Assembly: GCA_032718475.1 (NCBI GenBank)
Contig: JAUCBJ010000273.1
Location: 1 to 33,361 of the forward strand
Reading direction: 5' to 3'
DNA: 33,361 nucleotides
DNA from: Nemertoderma westbladi
Lineage: Eukaryota; Xenacoelomorpha; Nemertodermatida; Nemertodermatidae
In this document: positions 8,792 through 18,974 of the stretch, piece after piece
How positions within the stretch are numbered: position 1 is the first letter of the stretch
How the letters are laid out: each line of letters opens with the position of its first letter
The notes under the pieces: generated by a model
Databases searched by the model: none
What the model was told of the DNA's origin: nothing
Seen by the model: the letters and a program-made list of their open reading frames with translations, nothing else
Program-made: the position numbers and the translations under genes

Positions 8792-10600
8792 AACAAATAA
8801 ATCGGATAACGATATGCGTTATCAAAAGGTAAATTAAGTACAATAATACGGACTAATTCAGCAATGAACAAAGAAATCGTACGGAATGCATAAATACTTG
8901 AGACAGTGGAACCCACAATAATTTTAACTAATACGGTAATGCCTAACTTATTTATGCAACTTTTCGAACTCACCCACTCCAATAATTCTCCAGAAAAACA
9001 GATTCCCAGATACAAACCGAACGTGAACCTTTCCGTTTTTAACGTTGCGGACGAAACGCGATTTTCCCAACCAAAGTTGTTGAGTTATCTATCTCCCAAA
9101 CTTGCTAAACACGGTCTTGCTCCCGTTACAGTCTAGAAATGAGTTCTGAATCCTGAAAAACAAAAGAGTTAGGTTTTACTTTACGAAAAATTTTGTACCG
9201 GTACAATATGGTATTTAAACCCTTTTAAACACCGGTATTCAATTCCAAAAATATTTTACACGCGGTTCAAATCAAATTTTATTTCAAAAAATTAGCACTT
9301 AGCTAATCAAATACAAATTTTTACCTCAAAATACAAAATTTTCAAATAACTTTAGTCCTACCGAACCGTAGTTCAGTAAAACACATTCCTACTATTGGAA
9401 GAGACGGTAACAATACCTGCAATATCCTACTGTAAAGTTTGAAATCAAATCATAAATCCGACCTTCTCACCAAAACAGTAAACTCTAAGTAAGCGAATAT
9501 ATTGCAGTATCGATCTCTTATAACCGGTGAGGCAGAAAACAGTCTACGAGCAGACAAACTTCGATAAAACAAATCCCGCGCAGCGAATCCTAAAATCAGG
9601 CTGACTCACTGACGGACTAAGGGGCTCGTATACCTTGCCGCGGTGTGATTTATATGGTTGGGCAAAGAGACGCTAGCTAGGTACAGAGGCAGATATTTGG
9701 AGATGTCTAACTAGCGGGCAAAGCACAGTACGGACAAAGTTAATTTTATATATTTCGAGGTGTAAATAATTTCTAACGCGCGTGTGTTAATTCTGAACGG
9801 TCAAAACAGTTTTGCTCCTTCACATATATAATTACTGGGTACGGTGTGCATTTACGAATATTCTAATTTTGTAACTTGTAGGTCCAATACTCACGAATGA
9901 TAAGGTTCCTTCCCCTCTTGCGTATTTCCAGGACTCAAATTCAGGCATAAGGTTAATACTACGCCCAGAATTCGGCAATTTTAGGTACCAGGTCCCTGAT
10001 ACTAAGAAGAGATGTGTTAGTTTACTACTGTAGGCGTACAGGTACTAATAGCTATCCTGGCTCCTATCTACAATTTTAGTCACCCAGGTAGTCCGGGTAA
10101 CTTCCTATTAGGGCGTTGGCGGGGACACGGTAGATGTTAGTATCCCTGATAGCCTCAATTTATTTGCGCCTAGTGTAAACTGCCCTACCGCCTGAACGGT
10201 ACAATCCCAATTCAGGTGAAAACACAGCAGCCCCCTAGCCTACAAGTTCTGATGTAATGGACACCGTTGTACGGCAAATAGTCGCACACACACCTGTACT
10301 TAGCAAGAGTTAAGCGTACAGTTTGCTGCACCCTAACCAATATGTATGCTTCGTACCGGTGTGCCTACGTCCTATCTGCGTACTAGTATCTGCTTGCTCT
10401 TTCCCTCTCCCCGTAGGAATGTGAAGGTCTACTGTGGGTTTTCCTGAATCAAGACAGTACAGTCCCTATGATGTAATTTTGGGCTTACAGCGTGTCACTA
10501 CGTCTACCTTTTGATCTTTTGGTCTTACACTTAGGTAGCAAGGATCGAACGCTGTCTAACCTTTCAGGCGATGGGCGAATAACTCTAAATGGTATTGCGG
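8792..10600. other. Non-coding stretch: BEL leader, possibly including LTR sequence
   Basis: No protein-coding feature could be supported here. The left part (8.8-9.9 kb) is AT-rich, and the right part (9.9-10.6 kb) is more balanced in composition. It lies between the promoter-like block and gag, so it should be the 5' untranslated region plus part of the LTR. I could not identify a convincing primer-binding site or the LTR end without the second LTR. Confidence 0.4.
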
Positions 10601-10877
10601 GTTGTCTCTCGTCTACATTCCCGTGATGTTCCCGTTCATTGCTGCGGCCCGATCTCTAGCCGGCCATCCTGTCCCTGAGTTTGTTCACCGTAGTGAATCC
10701 ATAGTAAAACAGATAGAAAAGCTGAGAGAATATTCTGACTTTATTACAGAAGATACAATTATAATACAATGTAATCTGAGAATAAACTAAGCACGACAGA
10801 ATATTGATAAGATAATCTGAGAAAGAATGATAGAAATGTGATATATGATAGATTGATAACTAATGAACGAAATCGCA

Positions 10878-11026
10878 CCTTTTTATACCAAATTTGTGCC
10901 GCAATCAATCGAGAAAATTCTCGATTGTTCTATGGGTTCTAACGGGGTTTTAAAGATAGCTATTGGTCCAGCTAATATATAACTTGCACGACATTGGTTA
11001 CAATCAAATAACTACAGCCTCATTGG
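10878..11026 (-). promoter_or_regulatory. Promoter-like block of the BEL 5' LTR: three CCAAT boxes, palindrome, TATA box
   Basis: Reading the minus strand, CCAAT occurs at 11026-11022, 10997-10993 and 10966-10962, about 30 bp apart. A 20-base imperfect palindrome with 9-bp arms (AATCGAGAA / TTCTCGATT, 10907-10926) follows; it contains AGAAAATTCT, which fits a heat-shock-element core. Then comes GGTATAAAAAGG at 10889-10878. Order and orientation match a Pol II promoter driving the BEL element leftwards. The assignment rests on motifs only. Confidence 0.55.
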
Positions 11027-11098
11027 TACAGACAAATGCAATTAATTTGTAGCGGTTAATTTAAATGAGTTGAAATTCTACGCAAAAAATAATTCGCA

Positions 11099-11170
11099 CT
11101 TACTAGGATTCGAACTCAATACCTACTACACATATAATTTCCAACGCTCTACCGACTGAGCTACTGAACC
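11099..11170 (-). repeat. tRNA-like Pol III promoter unit (SINE head or tRNA pseudogene)
   Basis: The minus strand carries an A box (TAGCTCAGTCGG, 11163-11152) and a B box (GAGTTCGAATCC, 11117-11106) at tRNA-like spacing. The D-arm pairs well, but the anticodon and acceptor stems do not, so it is not a functional tRNA gene. It lies just beyond the promoter-like block of the BEL LTR and may be a tRNA-derived SINE head adjacent to the insertion. Confidence 0.6.
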
Positions 11171-11289
11171 ACTTGACCGATAGATGTACAAATGATAGAA
11201 CCAATACGAATGAGAACTCAAAGCAATCTTTACAAAGTTAATTCGAATAAAATAAAATTTTGAAAATCCACGGCATTTAGGGAATATAA

Positions 11290-11853
11290 TTCTATACTAC
11301 CGGTAGTACCACGATCTGCGGAGTAAAACGACTTAGACAACTATTTGTTTCAAGGATTGAAACTTGCTACACTTCAACAGATGTGCTACATCACATTAGA
11401 ACCGCGTTTAATGTCACAGTAGAGAAATGCGAACAGATAGCAACTCGGTTTAATTCGTACAACTCATTCGTTGTAACTTGTCGACAGGAAGCGTCAGATA
11501 AGCTACTGAGTGACACAAATCTCCACCTCTGGCCAGAAGGCGTCATTGCTCATTACTGGTCAGGTCCAAGAAATCCGCGATTGCCTACTGATACATCTAT
11601 TGGAAAAAACAACAATCCTGCGTTTATTCCTTCTTCAGATATCTCTACAAGTACTACTACAAAAGATACCGGTACTGGCACTCAACTGGGTAGTAATAAC
11701 CGCGACAGATTGGGTTTGGAAGAGGGAACATCCACCTCTACAGCCTCAGCTGAGAAGGTTGTATTAGTCACGGACGATGACGTCGTCCAAGTGAGCGATC
11801 CTCCGCCTGTTAGCCTCAGTTCCAACATCTACAATCATCTTTCTTCGGAATAG
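11290..11853 (+). CDS. LINE-A ORF1p C-terminal part (RRM-like), 5'-truncated
   Basis: The frame is open from 11290, just after a stop at 11287-11289, and ends at 11853; no native start remains. The N-terminal segment, with LFVSRIE and about 70 residues later NLHLWPEGV, resembles the RRM-like C-terminal domain of ORF1 proteins of many invertebrate LINEs, which bind element RNA. The rest is a Ser/Thr-rich, low-complexity tail that is probably disordered. ORF2 starts 33 bp later in another frame. The upstream part of ORF1, often a PHD finger in such elements, is missing. Confidence 0.6.
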   Translation, partial: FYTTGSTTICGVKRLRQLFVSRIETCYTSTDVLHHIRTAFNVTVEKCEQIATRFNSYNSFVVTCRQEASDKLLSDTNLHLWPEGVIAHYWSGPRNPRLPTDTSIGKNNNPAFIPSSDISTSTTTKDTGTGTQLGSNNRDRLGLEEGTSTSTASAEKVVLVTDDDVVQVSDPPPVSLSSNIYNHLSSE

Positions 11854-11886
11854 TCTGCGCCGTCTCTAGTAACAATAATCAACATT

Positions 11887-14741
11887 ATGAACACAATGGT
11901 AGAAATCGCATCATATAATACAAATTCCATTCGAACAGCTTCTTGTAGATACACCATACAAAAGTTGCTATCTATGTGTGATGTTCTGTTTCTACAAGAA
12001 CACATGCTGCCACAACAAGATATTGCATATCTACACTCTATAGACTCAGATTTTTCAGCTTCTGGAAGCTCTCCAGTGGATCTTAGTAACGGTATTCTAC
12101 GTGGGCGACCCTTTGGAGGCCTAGCTGTGTTGTGGAGAAAAACTTTAAAAGAGTCCTTCAGTATACTAGATAAGTCTGACCCCAGGCTAATGATAGCTGA
12201 GCTGAAGCTTAACTCGGGGGAATCAGTTATACTGGTAAATGTATATCTGCCGTTTGAATGCTCTGACAACGCAGATCTTTACATGGAATACTTGGGTAAA
12301 ATACAATCAATTTCACGTGCGCGAGGTTCGAATCATTTATTATTTCTTGGTGACTTCAATGCCGATATCAACCGCACCTTCTACTGCCATCTACTCGAGC
12401 TATGTCAGGAGGAAGGGCTCTTGATTGCGGACACTGAGCGTCTGACTAAATCTACATTTACTTATGTAAACCAAACATATAAATCCACATCGTGGTTAGA
12501 TCACTGCCTTGTTTCGGAGGGGCTGAACCAACACATATCGAAGATAGATGTTGGCTATGACCTCGCTATAAACGACCATATTCCCCTTGTTGTAACTGTG
12601 GATAATACTCCATTCACCGGACCGGATGTTGATCCAACTACATTAAATTTTCAAACATCGAAAGTCGTTGGCGGCGCTAAAACCAACTGGTCGGCTTCTT
12701 CGGAGGGACAAAAGGTTTTGTACTCTAACAAATGCGAAGAACTGCTGTCGAAAATTGAAGTTCCTTGGTCTGCAATAAACTGCACAAATACTACATGTTT
12801 AGCTCATAGAGAGGATATTACGAGGTTCAACGACGATATAATTTCGGCTCTAAAGGAGGCAGAAACCCTATCTTTTCCCTCTTCCAAAACTCATTCGGCG
12901 GCATCCGCTCAGTACAACCATATCCCTGGTTGGAACGAAATTGTGAAAGAGAAGTACCTCCATTCGAGAGAGCTCTTCTTAATCTGGCGTGAGATGAACA
13001 GCCCTCGGGGGGGTCCATTACATGCTCAACTACTTAAGGCGAAAGCCCAGTTTAAGCGCGCGTATCGAGGTGCCAAACGGGATGCCGATCAACTTCGATC
13101 AGACCGTTTGGCCAACTCGCTTGCTGGCAATAATCCTCGTGATTTTTGGAAACACGTAAAAAGTAATACTACCTTTCGCACCACGCCTCCCCAAACGGTG
13201 GGTGACGCTAGTGGTGGACCTGCAATTTGCAATCTGTGGGCCGATAATTATAAATTACTATTTAATTCCAATAACTCTCCTATTGGTAGTGTGTCAGGAA
13301 AGGTCAAATCAGCAACCACTAATATTGTCTTTAGTTTAGAAATGCTCGTTTCCCCACGTGAAGTCTTAAGTGCCATTTCTCATTTATCATGCAATAAGGC
13401 ATCAGGTCCTGATTCATTATTTTCTGAAAATATATTGTATGCTCCACGTAGATTACATATTTTTATAAGTTTGTTATATTCATGCTATTTTATTCACGGT
13501 TTTTTACCCTTGTCTATTATAGAATCTAATCTTGTGCCTGTAATTAAAGATAGTAGTGGCCTGGTAACTGACCGCACTAACTATCGCCCAATAGCATTGT
13601 CCTCTATCATGGGCAAACTTTTTGAAATTATTATTCTAGAACGCATTCGTGATATGCTGGTAACTAATGACAATCAGTTTGGTTATAAACGACACTTAGG
13701 TACGGAATTATGTGTGTATTCAATTAAGGAACTCATTAACTACTATTTACGTAATGGTTCTAATGTATACATATCATTCTTAGATGCCTCAAAGGCATTC
13801 GATACTGTATCGTATTCTAAATTATTTGATAAACTTTTTGATAGATGTGTACCACCATATATTTTGAGAATTATTTGTTTTTGGTACGTGAATCAAACTG
13901 TTAGGGTTCTATGGGATGGATACCTATCTGCTCCATTTAACTGTACAAATGGTGTAAGACAAGGTGGAATTCTGAGACCCTATTTCTTTAATGTTCCAAT
14001 AATCTTAGTACGCAGCTAACTAATACTGGTATAGGATCTAGACTTCATCACGTCTGCATTAATCACTTCTTTTATGCCGACGATATTTGCCTTATTTCGA
14101 CATCACCTACTGCTCTGCAAAAATTAATTAATCTGTGTGCATCCTATGCCAACTGCAATAATCTAACTTTCAATACGAAAAAATCTAAGTGTGTTTACTT
14201 TCATTGTAGTACTCGCAATTTTGTTTCTAGTGTACAAATTAAGCTTAATAATGTTGCTCTAGAAATAGTTAATAAATATAAATATTTAGGCCATTATATT
14301 AGTAGTGACTTTGCTGATGACATCGATATCCGTAACCAGATCAGATGTTTTTATGCTCGCGCTAACACACTTCTTAGGAATTTCAGTATGTGCAGTCACA
14401 GTGTAAAGAAACAGCTGTTTATCAGCTTTTGCAGTGGAATTTACTGTAATTCCTTATGGGCTGACACATATTTTTCTAAATCAACTCTTGATCGACTTAG
14501 GGTGGCATATAATACCACAGTGCGTCGTTTATTTGGTTTTAAATACGATAATAGCTATAGTGCGAGTAATATGCTAGTTAGTCTGGGTATTAATGGATTT
14601 CATCATATACGTAGATTTTCAATCATTAGCTTATTTAGAAGGATTGATATGTCAAACAATGATATTCTTGTGTATATCCGTCATTCTAGAACTGATTCAC
14701 AAATTTTTCCTAGTCTATTACAGTGCAAATTAAGTATATAA
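11887..14741 (+). pseudogene. LINE-A ORF2: AP endonuclease and reverse transcriptase with one frameshift
   Basis: ATG at 11887. Residues 1-240 are an endonuclease/exonuclease/phosphatase domain with catalytic-type motifs LQEH (E38), GDFNAD (155-160), SWLDH (D205/H206) and NDHIPL (D230/H231). The RT follows: NKASGPD, NYRPIAL, DASKAFDTV and GVRQGG. Near 13,990-13,997 the frame shifts by one base and the first frame stops at 14019. The second frame holds the catalytic FYADD (YADD 14073-14084), the thumb and the C-terminal region, and ends at TAA 14739-14741 with no further lesion. The enzyme would nick target DNA and reverse-transcribe the element RNA; this copy cannot do so unless the shift is bypassed. 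A single defect suggests a fairly young insertion. Confidence 0.8.
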
Positions 14742-14876
14742 TAATAACAATATCGTTGTGCTAATTATTACCGGTCTATATTTTATGGAATTAATATTCT
14801 GGAATAAAGAATAATATATATATACTAGGCCTATCCAGTTTTTATCTTTTGAGTCAGACTACAGCCAGACAGCACA

Positions 14877-15344
14877 ATGTCACCGCTCTTAATCTCCACA
14901 GTTGTCATCATTCTGGGCCGTTTCGTTGTGGCAAAACCATCCGATCCGCGGGGGAACCCTGCAACCCACCCAATACCCGTATTGGACTGGTTTGCGGAAC
15001 ACCCTGTCGCTACCGTTTCGAACTGCGGCGCCGAATCGACGGAAATGTGGGCGACGAGTGGATTTAGCCTCTACTGCTCTTGTCGGGGAAGAAGATCTTG
15101 GGTCTCCTCTCCACAAACTAGAGGCCTAATCGGCAAACTCTGTCTTCTGTTTCTGGCTGGGGATATTGAGACCAACCCAGGACCCAGCAGGACGCGGGCC
15201 CCGAAGATCAACTGTCCCGTCTGTCAACGAGGAACAAACTCTCGGAGTAAAATCGCCCAATGCGAGAGTTGTGACACATTTGTACATTTAAAATGTTACC
15301 GTAGGAAAAGCAGTAATTTATTCTCCACCAGAAAACAATCTTGA
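14877..15344 (+). CDS. CR1 N-terminal ORF: signal-like segment, 2A-like peptide and PHD finger
   Basis: 155 codons from ATG 14877 (context CACAATGTC). Residues about 4-19 are hydrophobic and could be a secretory signal or anchor. Residues 88-103 form a hydrophobic run leading into GDIETNPGP, which matches the 2A consensus D-x-E-x-N-P-G-P; peptide-bond skipping would occur between G102 and P103. A PHD/zinc-finger-like cluster follows directly (C113, C116, C129, C132, H137, C140). Normally the finger would continue into the endonuclease; here a shift near 15,300 diverts the frame to a stop, and the next frame encodes the remaining cysteines (CFLCNSC). The layout agrees with known CR1-type LINEs of marine invertebrates that carry N-terminal 2A sequences. 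Confidence 0.75.
   Translation: MSPLLISTVVIILGRFVVAKPSDPRGNPATHPIPVLDWFAEHPVATVSNCGAESTEMWATSGFSLYCSCRGRRSWVSSPQTRGLIGKLCLLFLAGDIETNPGPSRTRAPKINCPVCQRGTNSRSKIAQCESCDTFVHLKCYRRKSSNLFSTRKQS
15162..15185 (+). other. 2A-like ribosome-skipping motif (DIETNPGP)
   Basis: Codons for D96 to P103 of the CR1 first ORF encode the full eight-residue 2A consensus, preceded by the hydrophobic LCLLFLAG that normally helps the nascent chain act in the exit tunnel. Separation is predicted between the codons ending at 15182 and starting at 15183. All invariant residues are present. Confidence 0.85.
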
Positions 15345-17711
15345 GCCATGTTTTCTCTGCAATAGCTGTATTTTTACCGAACTTCCCTTTCATGATACTA
15401 TTTTAGAATCAGAAACCAACGATTCATTCCTCACATCGCCTCTGCAAACTCCAAGTGATACTGAGAGTGAAACTTTTACATTTTTTAAGAAAAAAGGTCT
15501 GCATTTTTTGCATTTAAATGCACGATCTATGCTTCCCAAGGTCTATGAAAAATTACAGCAAGGAACGCTTTTTAAGTTTGTTAGTTAATTCTGACTGGGA
15601 GCCCTGTTTAAAGGCCGCTGACATTAACCTTGCTTACACTGTTTTTAAAGATATATTTCTAAAGGCACTTAATACTGTAGCACCAATTAAAGAAATTAGT
15701 CTTAAACAACGCACTGAGCACTGGATGACCTCGGGTATTCTTAGTAATATCAGAGAAAGAGATAACTATTTGTATAAATTTAGGAAATACCGTGTTTTAG
15801 CTGATTATAATAATTACTGCAAATATAGAAACCTTGCCCAACGGGAAATAAAAAAAGCGAAATCTGAATATTTGTACAACAAAATACTGTAAGTGAGAAT
15901 AAATATTTAGGTTATAAAAACCTTAAATCTAAATCGAATATTGTTCTGCAAGATAACGGTGAGCTGATTCATGATCATACTCTCTAGTTAGTAATTTATT
16001 TAATAATTATTTTACTAATGTTGCCTCTAATTTAGTTAAGAAGTTACCGTTATCAAGTAATAAATATAGTATAGAGTCCGAAACTCTAAATAATTTTTAT
16101 TTAGAAAAGTTACAAAATTCAGAAAAGTTATTTTTAAAACCCGTTTCTGAGGATTTCGTTTTTCAAAATCTACTTAGCTTATCAGCCTCAAAAAGTACCG
16201 GTCTAGACCTAATACCTGCCCGTTTTCTTAAGGAAGGTGCTGAAGTACTTAAAGTGCCTATTACTTTCATTATTAATTACTCTATCGTAGATAATGTAGT
16301 ACCAGACGAACTGAAATTAGCTAAGGTTGTTCCTCTGTATAAAAAGAATAGTAAAGTAGAACCCTGTAATTACAGACCTGTTAGTATCTTAAGTATTGTA
16401 TCTAAAATTCTAGAACGTTGTTTTTCTACAGCTGGAAGCACATCTTAGTAGGCTAATAATCTGATCTATGAACTTCAGTCCGGTTTTCGTAAATCATATT
16501 CTACAGACACCTGCCTTATTAGCTTAACTGATACAATTAGATGTAATAATGCAAAGGGTTTATATACTGGTATGGTAATGTTGGACCTACAAAAGGCTTT
16601 CGATACTGTAGATCACGAAATTATGTTTGGTAAGTTAGGCCTGATGGGTGTAGGTTCTATAGACTGGTTCAAGTCCTACCTGTCAGACAGAGGTCAAACT
16701 GTAGTCATTAGCAAATCGCAGTCTACTGTACAAGAGATTACCTGTGGTGTACCGCAAGGTAGTATATTTTAGGTCCTCTGCTTTTTGTATGCTATGTAAA
16801 TGATATGATAAGTAGTATAGGTCCCGATTTTAAACTCATTTTATATGCCGACGACAGTGCTCTTATTTTCTCTCATAAAGATCCTATCCATATTTCCCAA
16901 AAGTTAAGTGCAGTTCTCGAATCCTGTAATGAGTGGTTGGTTGATAATAAGCTATCCATTCACTACGGTAAGACTGAAAGTATTTTGTTTGGTTCCAAAA
17001 GAAAGTTAAAGAAGGTAACTAAGTTTGAAGTCACTAGTAATGGACATAAGATTGAAAATAAAAAGGAAGTTAAATATTTAGGCGCCACATTGGATAACTG
17101 CTTATCAGGAGATAGTACAGTGAAAAATATTTTCTCGAAAGTTAACAGTAGGCTTAGGTTTCTATACAGAAATAAAAATAGTTTAAATACCGACTCCCGC
17201 AAGTTACTTTGCCCTTCTTTAATACAGTGTCACATGGACTATGCGTGCACTTCTTGGTATGAAGGCTTAACCAAACAGCTTAAATGTAAATTACAAGTAG
17301 CTCAGAATAAAGTAGTACGATTTATTAAAGACTACAAACCTAGGCACCACCTAACTCCAGATGACTTTTCTGAATCTGGACTACTTAACTTAGATATTAG
17401 AGTTAAGCAGCTACGCCTTAACCATGTGCATAAAGTGTATAATGGTAAATGTCCCAATTACCTAAAACAAAAATTCAACAGAGTACGCGATACACACTCT
17501 TACAGTACCAGAGCTAGTGCTTCAAACTTCTACCTCCCGATTTGTAAATCCTTTGAATCTGATACTTTCTTTTTAACGGCATTAAAAATTGGAACGCTCT
17601 GCCTAATGAAATAAAAACCTAGATAATCAACGTTCTTTTAAATCTGCAGTTAAATCTCACCTCCGTGTGCAATGTAAAAATAGGTACAATAGTCCTACAG
17701 TAAGTTATTAG
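15300..17711 (+). pseudogene. CR1 ORF2 remnant: PHD end, deleted endonuclease, broken reverse transcriptase
   Basis: From about 15,300 the frame completes the PHD region and enters the endonuclease start (LHFLHLNARSMLPK). At about 15,540 it jumps to the post-endonuclease linker (RSMKNYSKERF), so nearly the whole endonuclease domain is missing. The linker runs to 15892. RT pieces follow in several frames: SASKSTGLDLIPARF and NYRPVSIL (about 16,190-16,400), [12 protein letters not shown] (about 16,580), GVPQGSI with a one-base shift near 16,770, and YADD at 16844-16855. The C-terminal region up to 17614 ends in another shift, and its conserved tail terminates at 17709-17711. At least five frame changes or stops are visible, so the copy is dead as a protein source. 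Confidence 0.8.
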
Positions 17712-17904
17712 TTTAGTAATTATTTGCTATTTATACTGTAATTACGTTTTATAATAAATTGTTCTGTACATTACATCTTTATCGTTGAGTCGGACATTAT
17801 CACGCTCTCGGTAAAGTTGTACATGTACATAGTGTAATTACGTTTTATATTGGTTTTAGGTTAGTGTAGTGTAATATTGTATTTGTAACCAAGTAACATA
17901 AAGG

Positions 17905-17939
17905 ACCCCCTTGGAAATAAGCTGCAAAGCTTTAGGGGT
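17905..17939 (+). other. CR1 3'-UTR stem-loop
   Basis: ACCCC (17905-17909) pairs with GGGGT (17935-17939), and inside it AAGCT-GCAA-AGCTT forms a perfect hairpin (17919-17932), with TTGGAAATAAGC in between. This resembles the conserved 3'-end structure of CR1-family LINEs, thought to be recognised by the element's RT during target-primed reverse transcription. Confidence 0.7.
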
Positions 17940-18050
17940 AATCCGATATGTTATGTTGGACAATACATTTATACCTGTACATTTTTTTGGTGTATTATTT
18001 TGTTATTGTTTTTACATAATGTGTAAATAAATAAATCTATATATGAATAC

Positions 18051-18780
18051 ACACAATAAACTCATATCTACTTTGGCTTAGCCAATGGATGCGTTCCAAT
18101 CACAATGGCTTTCTGCCCCACCATTGGCTACTTTTTCCCTTGGCACTCCCTATTCTCTGTGCGCACATGCTAGCTTTCCCTGAGATGGCTTGTAGCCTGA
18201 TATCTCTCCTTGTGATCCATAATTGTTGGGGGGTGGTGCAGGAGGTTTATCGCCCAGTTTAAAATGTTGTTATAAATTAACGGTCAATATATTTCTCCTC
18301 ATTGGGGTATCGTCAGGGCCAAATAGGATTCAAACTACAAAAGAGCAGTACAATATAGATTAGTATAGATAAGTGAATCTGTCTCGGTAGGTGGCGTGTA
18401 GCGAAAGGATCCGCTAACAACTATGAGTTCATAGCTTTCCATTTTCCATTCGCTTCTTAACCTTCTATCTCCCAGTGTTCCCAATTGGGAGCAGTTTTTT
18501 TTAAATTCAATTGGAGTAAATTTAATTTAGGCTTATATTACTTTTTTAATGTTAATATGTTTATGAAGAGTGGAATATTGTTTTTAATTTTCAACTCCCA
18601 GTGTTTTCAAACTTTAATTTGGTCTTTTGGCTTGCCAAATTATGCTAATTCTCATTTTTTTCGATTTTTGGGACATGCAAACAATATTGGTCAAAAACGT
18701 TACAAATTTGATATTCCAAACCAGTGGCGACATTAAAATTCGGTTTTTAAATAATAGCATTATTATTCGAAAAAAAAAAC
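18051..18780. other. Non-coding spacer with a short inverted repeat and A/T runs
   Basis: No gene is supported. AGCCAATGG (18080-18088) and CCATTGGCT (18121-18129) form a perfect 9-bp inverted repeat with a 32-base loop. The right end is AT-rich and finishes with an A-run (about 18,770-18,779) directly before the Gypsy LTR. Short open frames here are low in complexity and look accidental. Confidence 0.5.
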
Positions 18781-18956
18781 AGCAACAGCGTAAAGACCAA
18801 TGTGGTGAGTGAAGTGGGTTAACTATATTGATCAATTACACGAATGAGTATAGATCGGTACTACACAGACAGACCTATACTTCTATCTGGTAGTTGGCAG
18901 TGCCGTCAGAACCAGGGATGGCAGATAGACGGGCAGGGCCTAAACCGGCTGGCGCA
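18781..18956 (-). repeat. Gypsy 3' LTR (176 bp)
   Basis: Aligns without gaps to 24580-24755 with seven substitutions. On the minus strand it begins TGCGCCAGCC, with the canonical TG, and ends CTGTTGCT rather than in CA. A purine-rich stretch lies immediately before its start. Confidence 0.9.
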
Positions 18957-18974
18957 ATTTCTTTCGTCTTTTTA
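18957..18974 (-). other. Polypurine tract before the Gypsy 3' LTR
   Basis: The minus strand reads AAAAAGACGAAAGAAAT directly before the LTR's TG. Position and composition fit the primer for plus-strand DNA synthesis. It is interrupted by one C and a terminal T. Confidence 0.5.

Larger units (their letters stand above)
1..11030 (-). mobile_element. BEL/Pao LTR retrotransposon, 3' end beyond the window
   Basis: On the minus strand the element reads promoter-like LTR (about 10.6-11.03 kb), untranslated leader, gag N-terminal ORF, gag-protease-RT-RNase H ORF, then integrase running off the window at base 1. The domain order gag-PR-RT-RH-IN, the DUF1759-like gag region, the DSAS protease motif, the YVDD RT motif and the integrase tail motif LTPAHLL are characteristic of BEL/Pao. 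The coding part has no interruption other than one UGA and one frame change, so the copy looks recent. The 3' LTR and any env-like ORF would lie left of the window. LTR boundaries cannot be fixed because the second LTR is absent; the right-hand end given here is the outermost CCAAT box and is approximate. Confidence 0.85.
11290..14828 (+). mobile_element. LINE-A: 5'-truncated APE-type non-LTR retrotransposon
   Basis: The element comprises the end of an ORF1, a 33-bp spacer, an endonuclease-RT ORF2 and a short 3' UTR ending in an AATAAAGAATAA/ATATATA tail. ORF1 lacks its 5' part because its frame is open only from about 11,290, so the copy is 5'-truncated as is usual for LINEs. The AP-endonuclease class and the RT motifs place it among CR1/Jockey/I-type LINEs, but I do not assign a clade. 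Its 3' tail is followed directly by the CR1 element. Confidence 0.75.
14829..18050 (+). mobile_element. CR1-like LINE, near full length but internally deleted
   Basis: A 5' leader of about 48 bp is followed by an ORF with a signal-like N-terminus, a 2A motif and a PHD finger, then a deleted endonuclease region, a degraded RT, and a 3' UTR with the conserved CR1-type terminal hairpin (17905-17939) and a TAAATAAATAAATC-type tail. The 5' end lies directly against the AT tail of LINE-A. Start and end are estimated from these marks; no clear target-site duplication was found. Confidence 0.75.

Noticed and set aside
8955-8985. TTCGAACTCACCCACTCCA as a tRNA 3' end marking the BEL primer-binding site
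   Set aside because: The spacing from the T-loop to CCA is too short for a tRNA 3' end, so it cannot be supported as a primer-binding site.
8906-9136. Plus-strand ORF of 76 codons in the BEL leader
   Set aside because: No recognisable domain, antisense to the element, and short enough to occur by chance.
10540-10600. B-box-like GTTCGATCC on the minus strand suggesting another tRNA-like unit
   Set aside because: No matching A box at a suitable distance and no cloverleaf arms.
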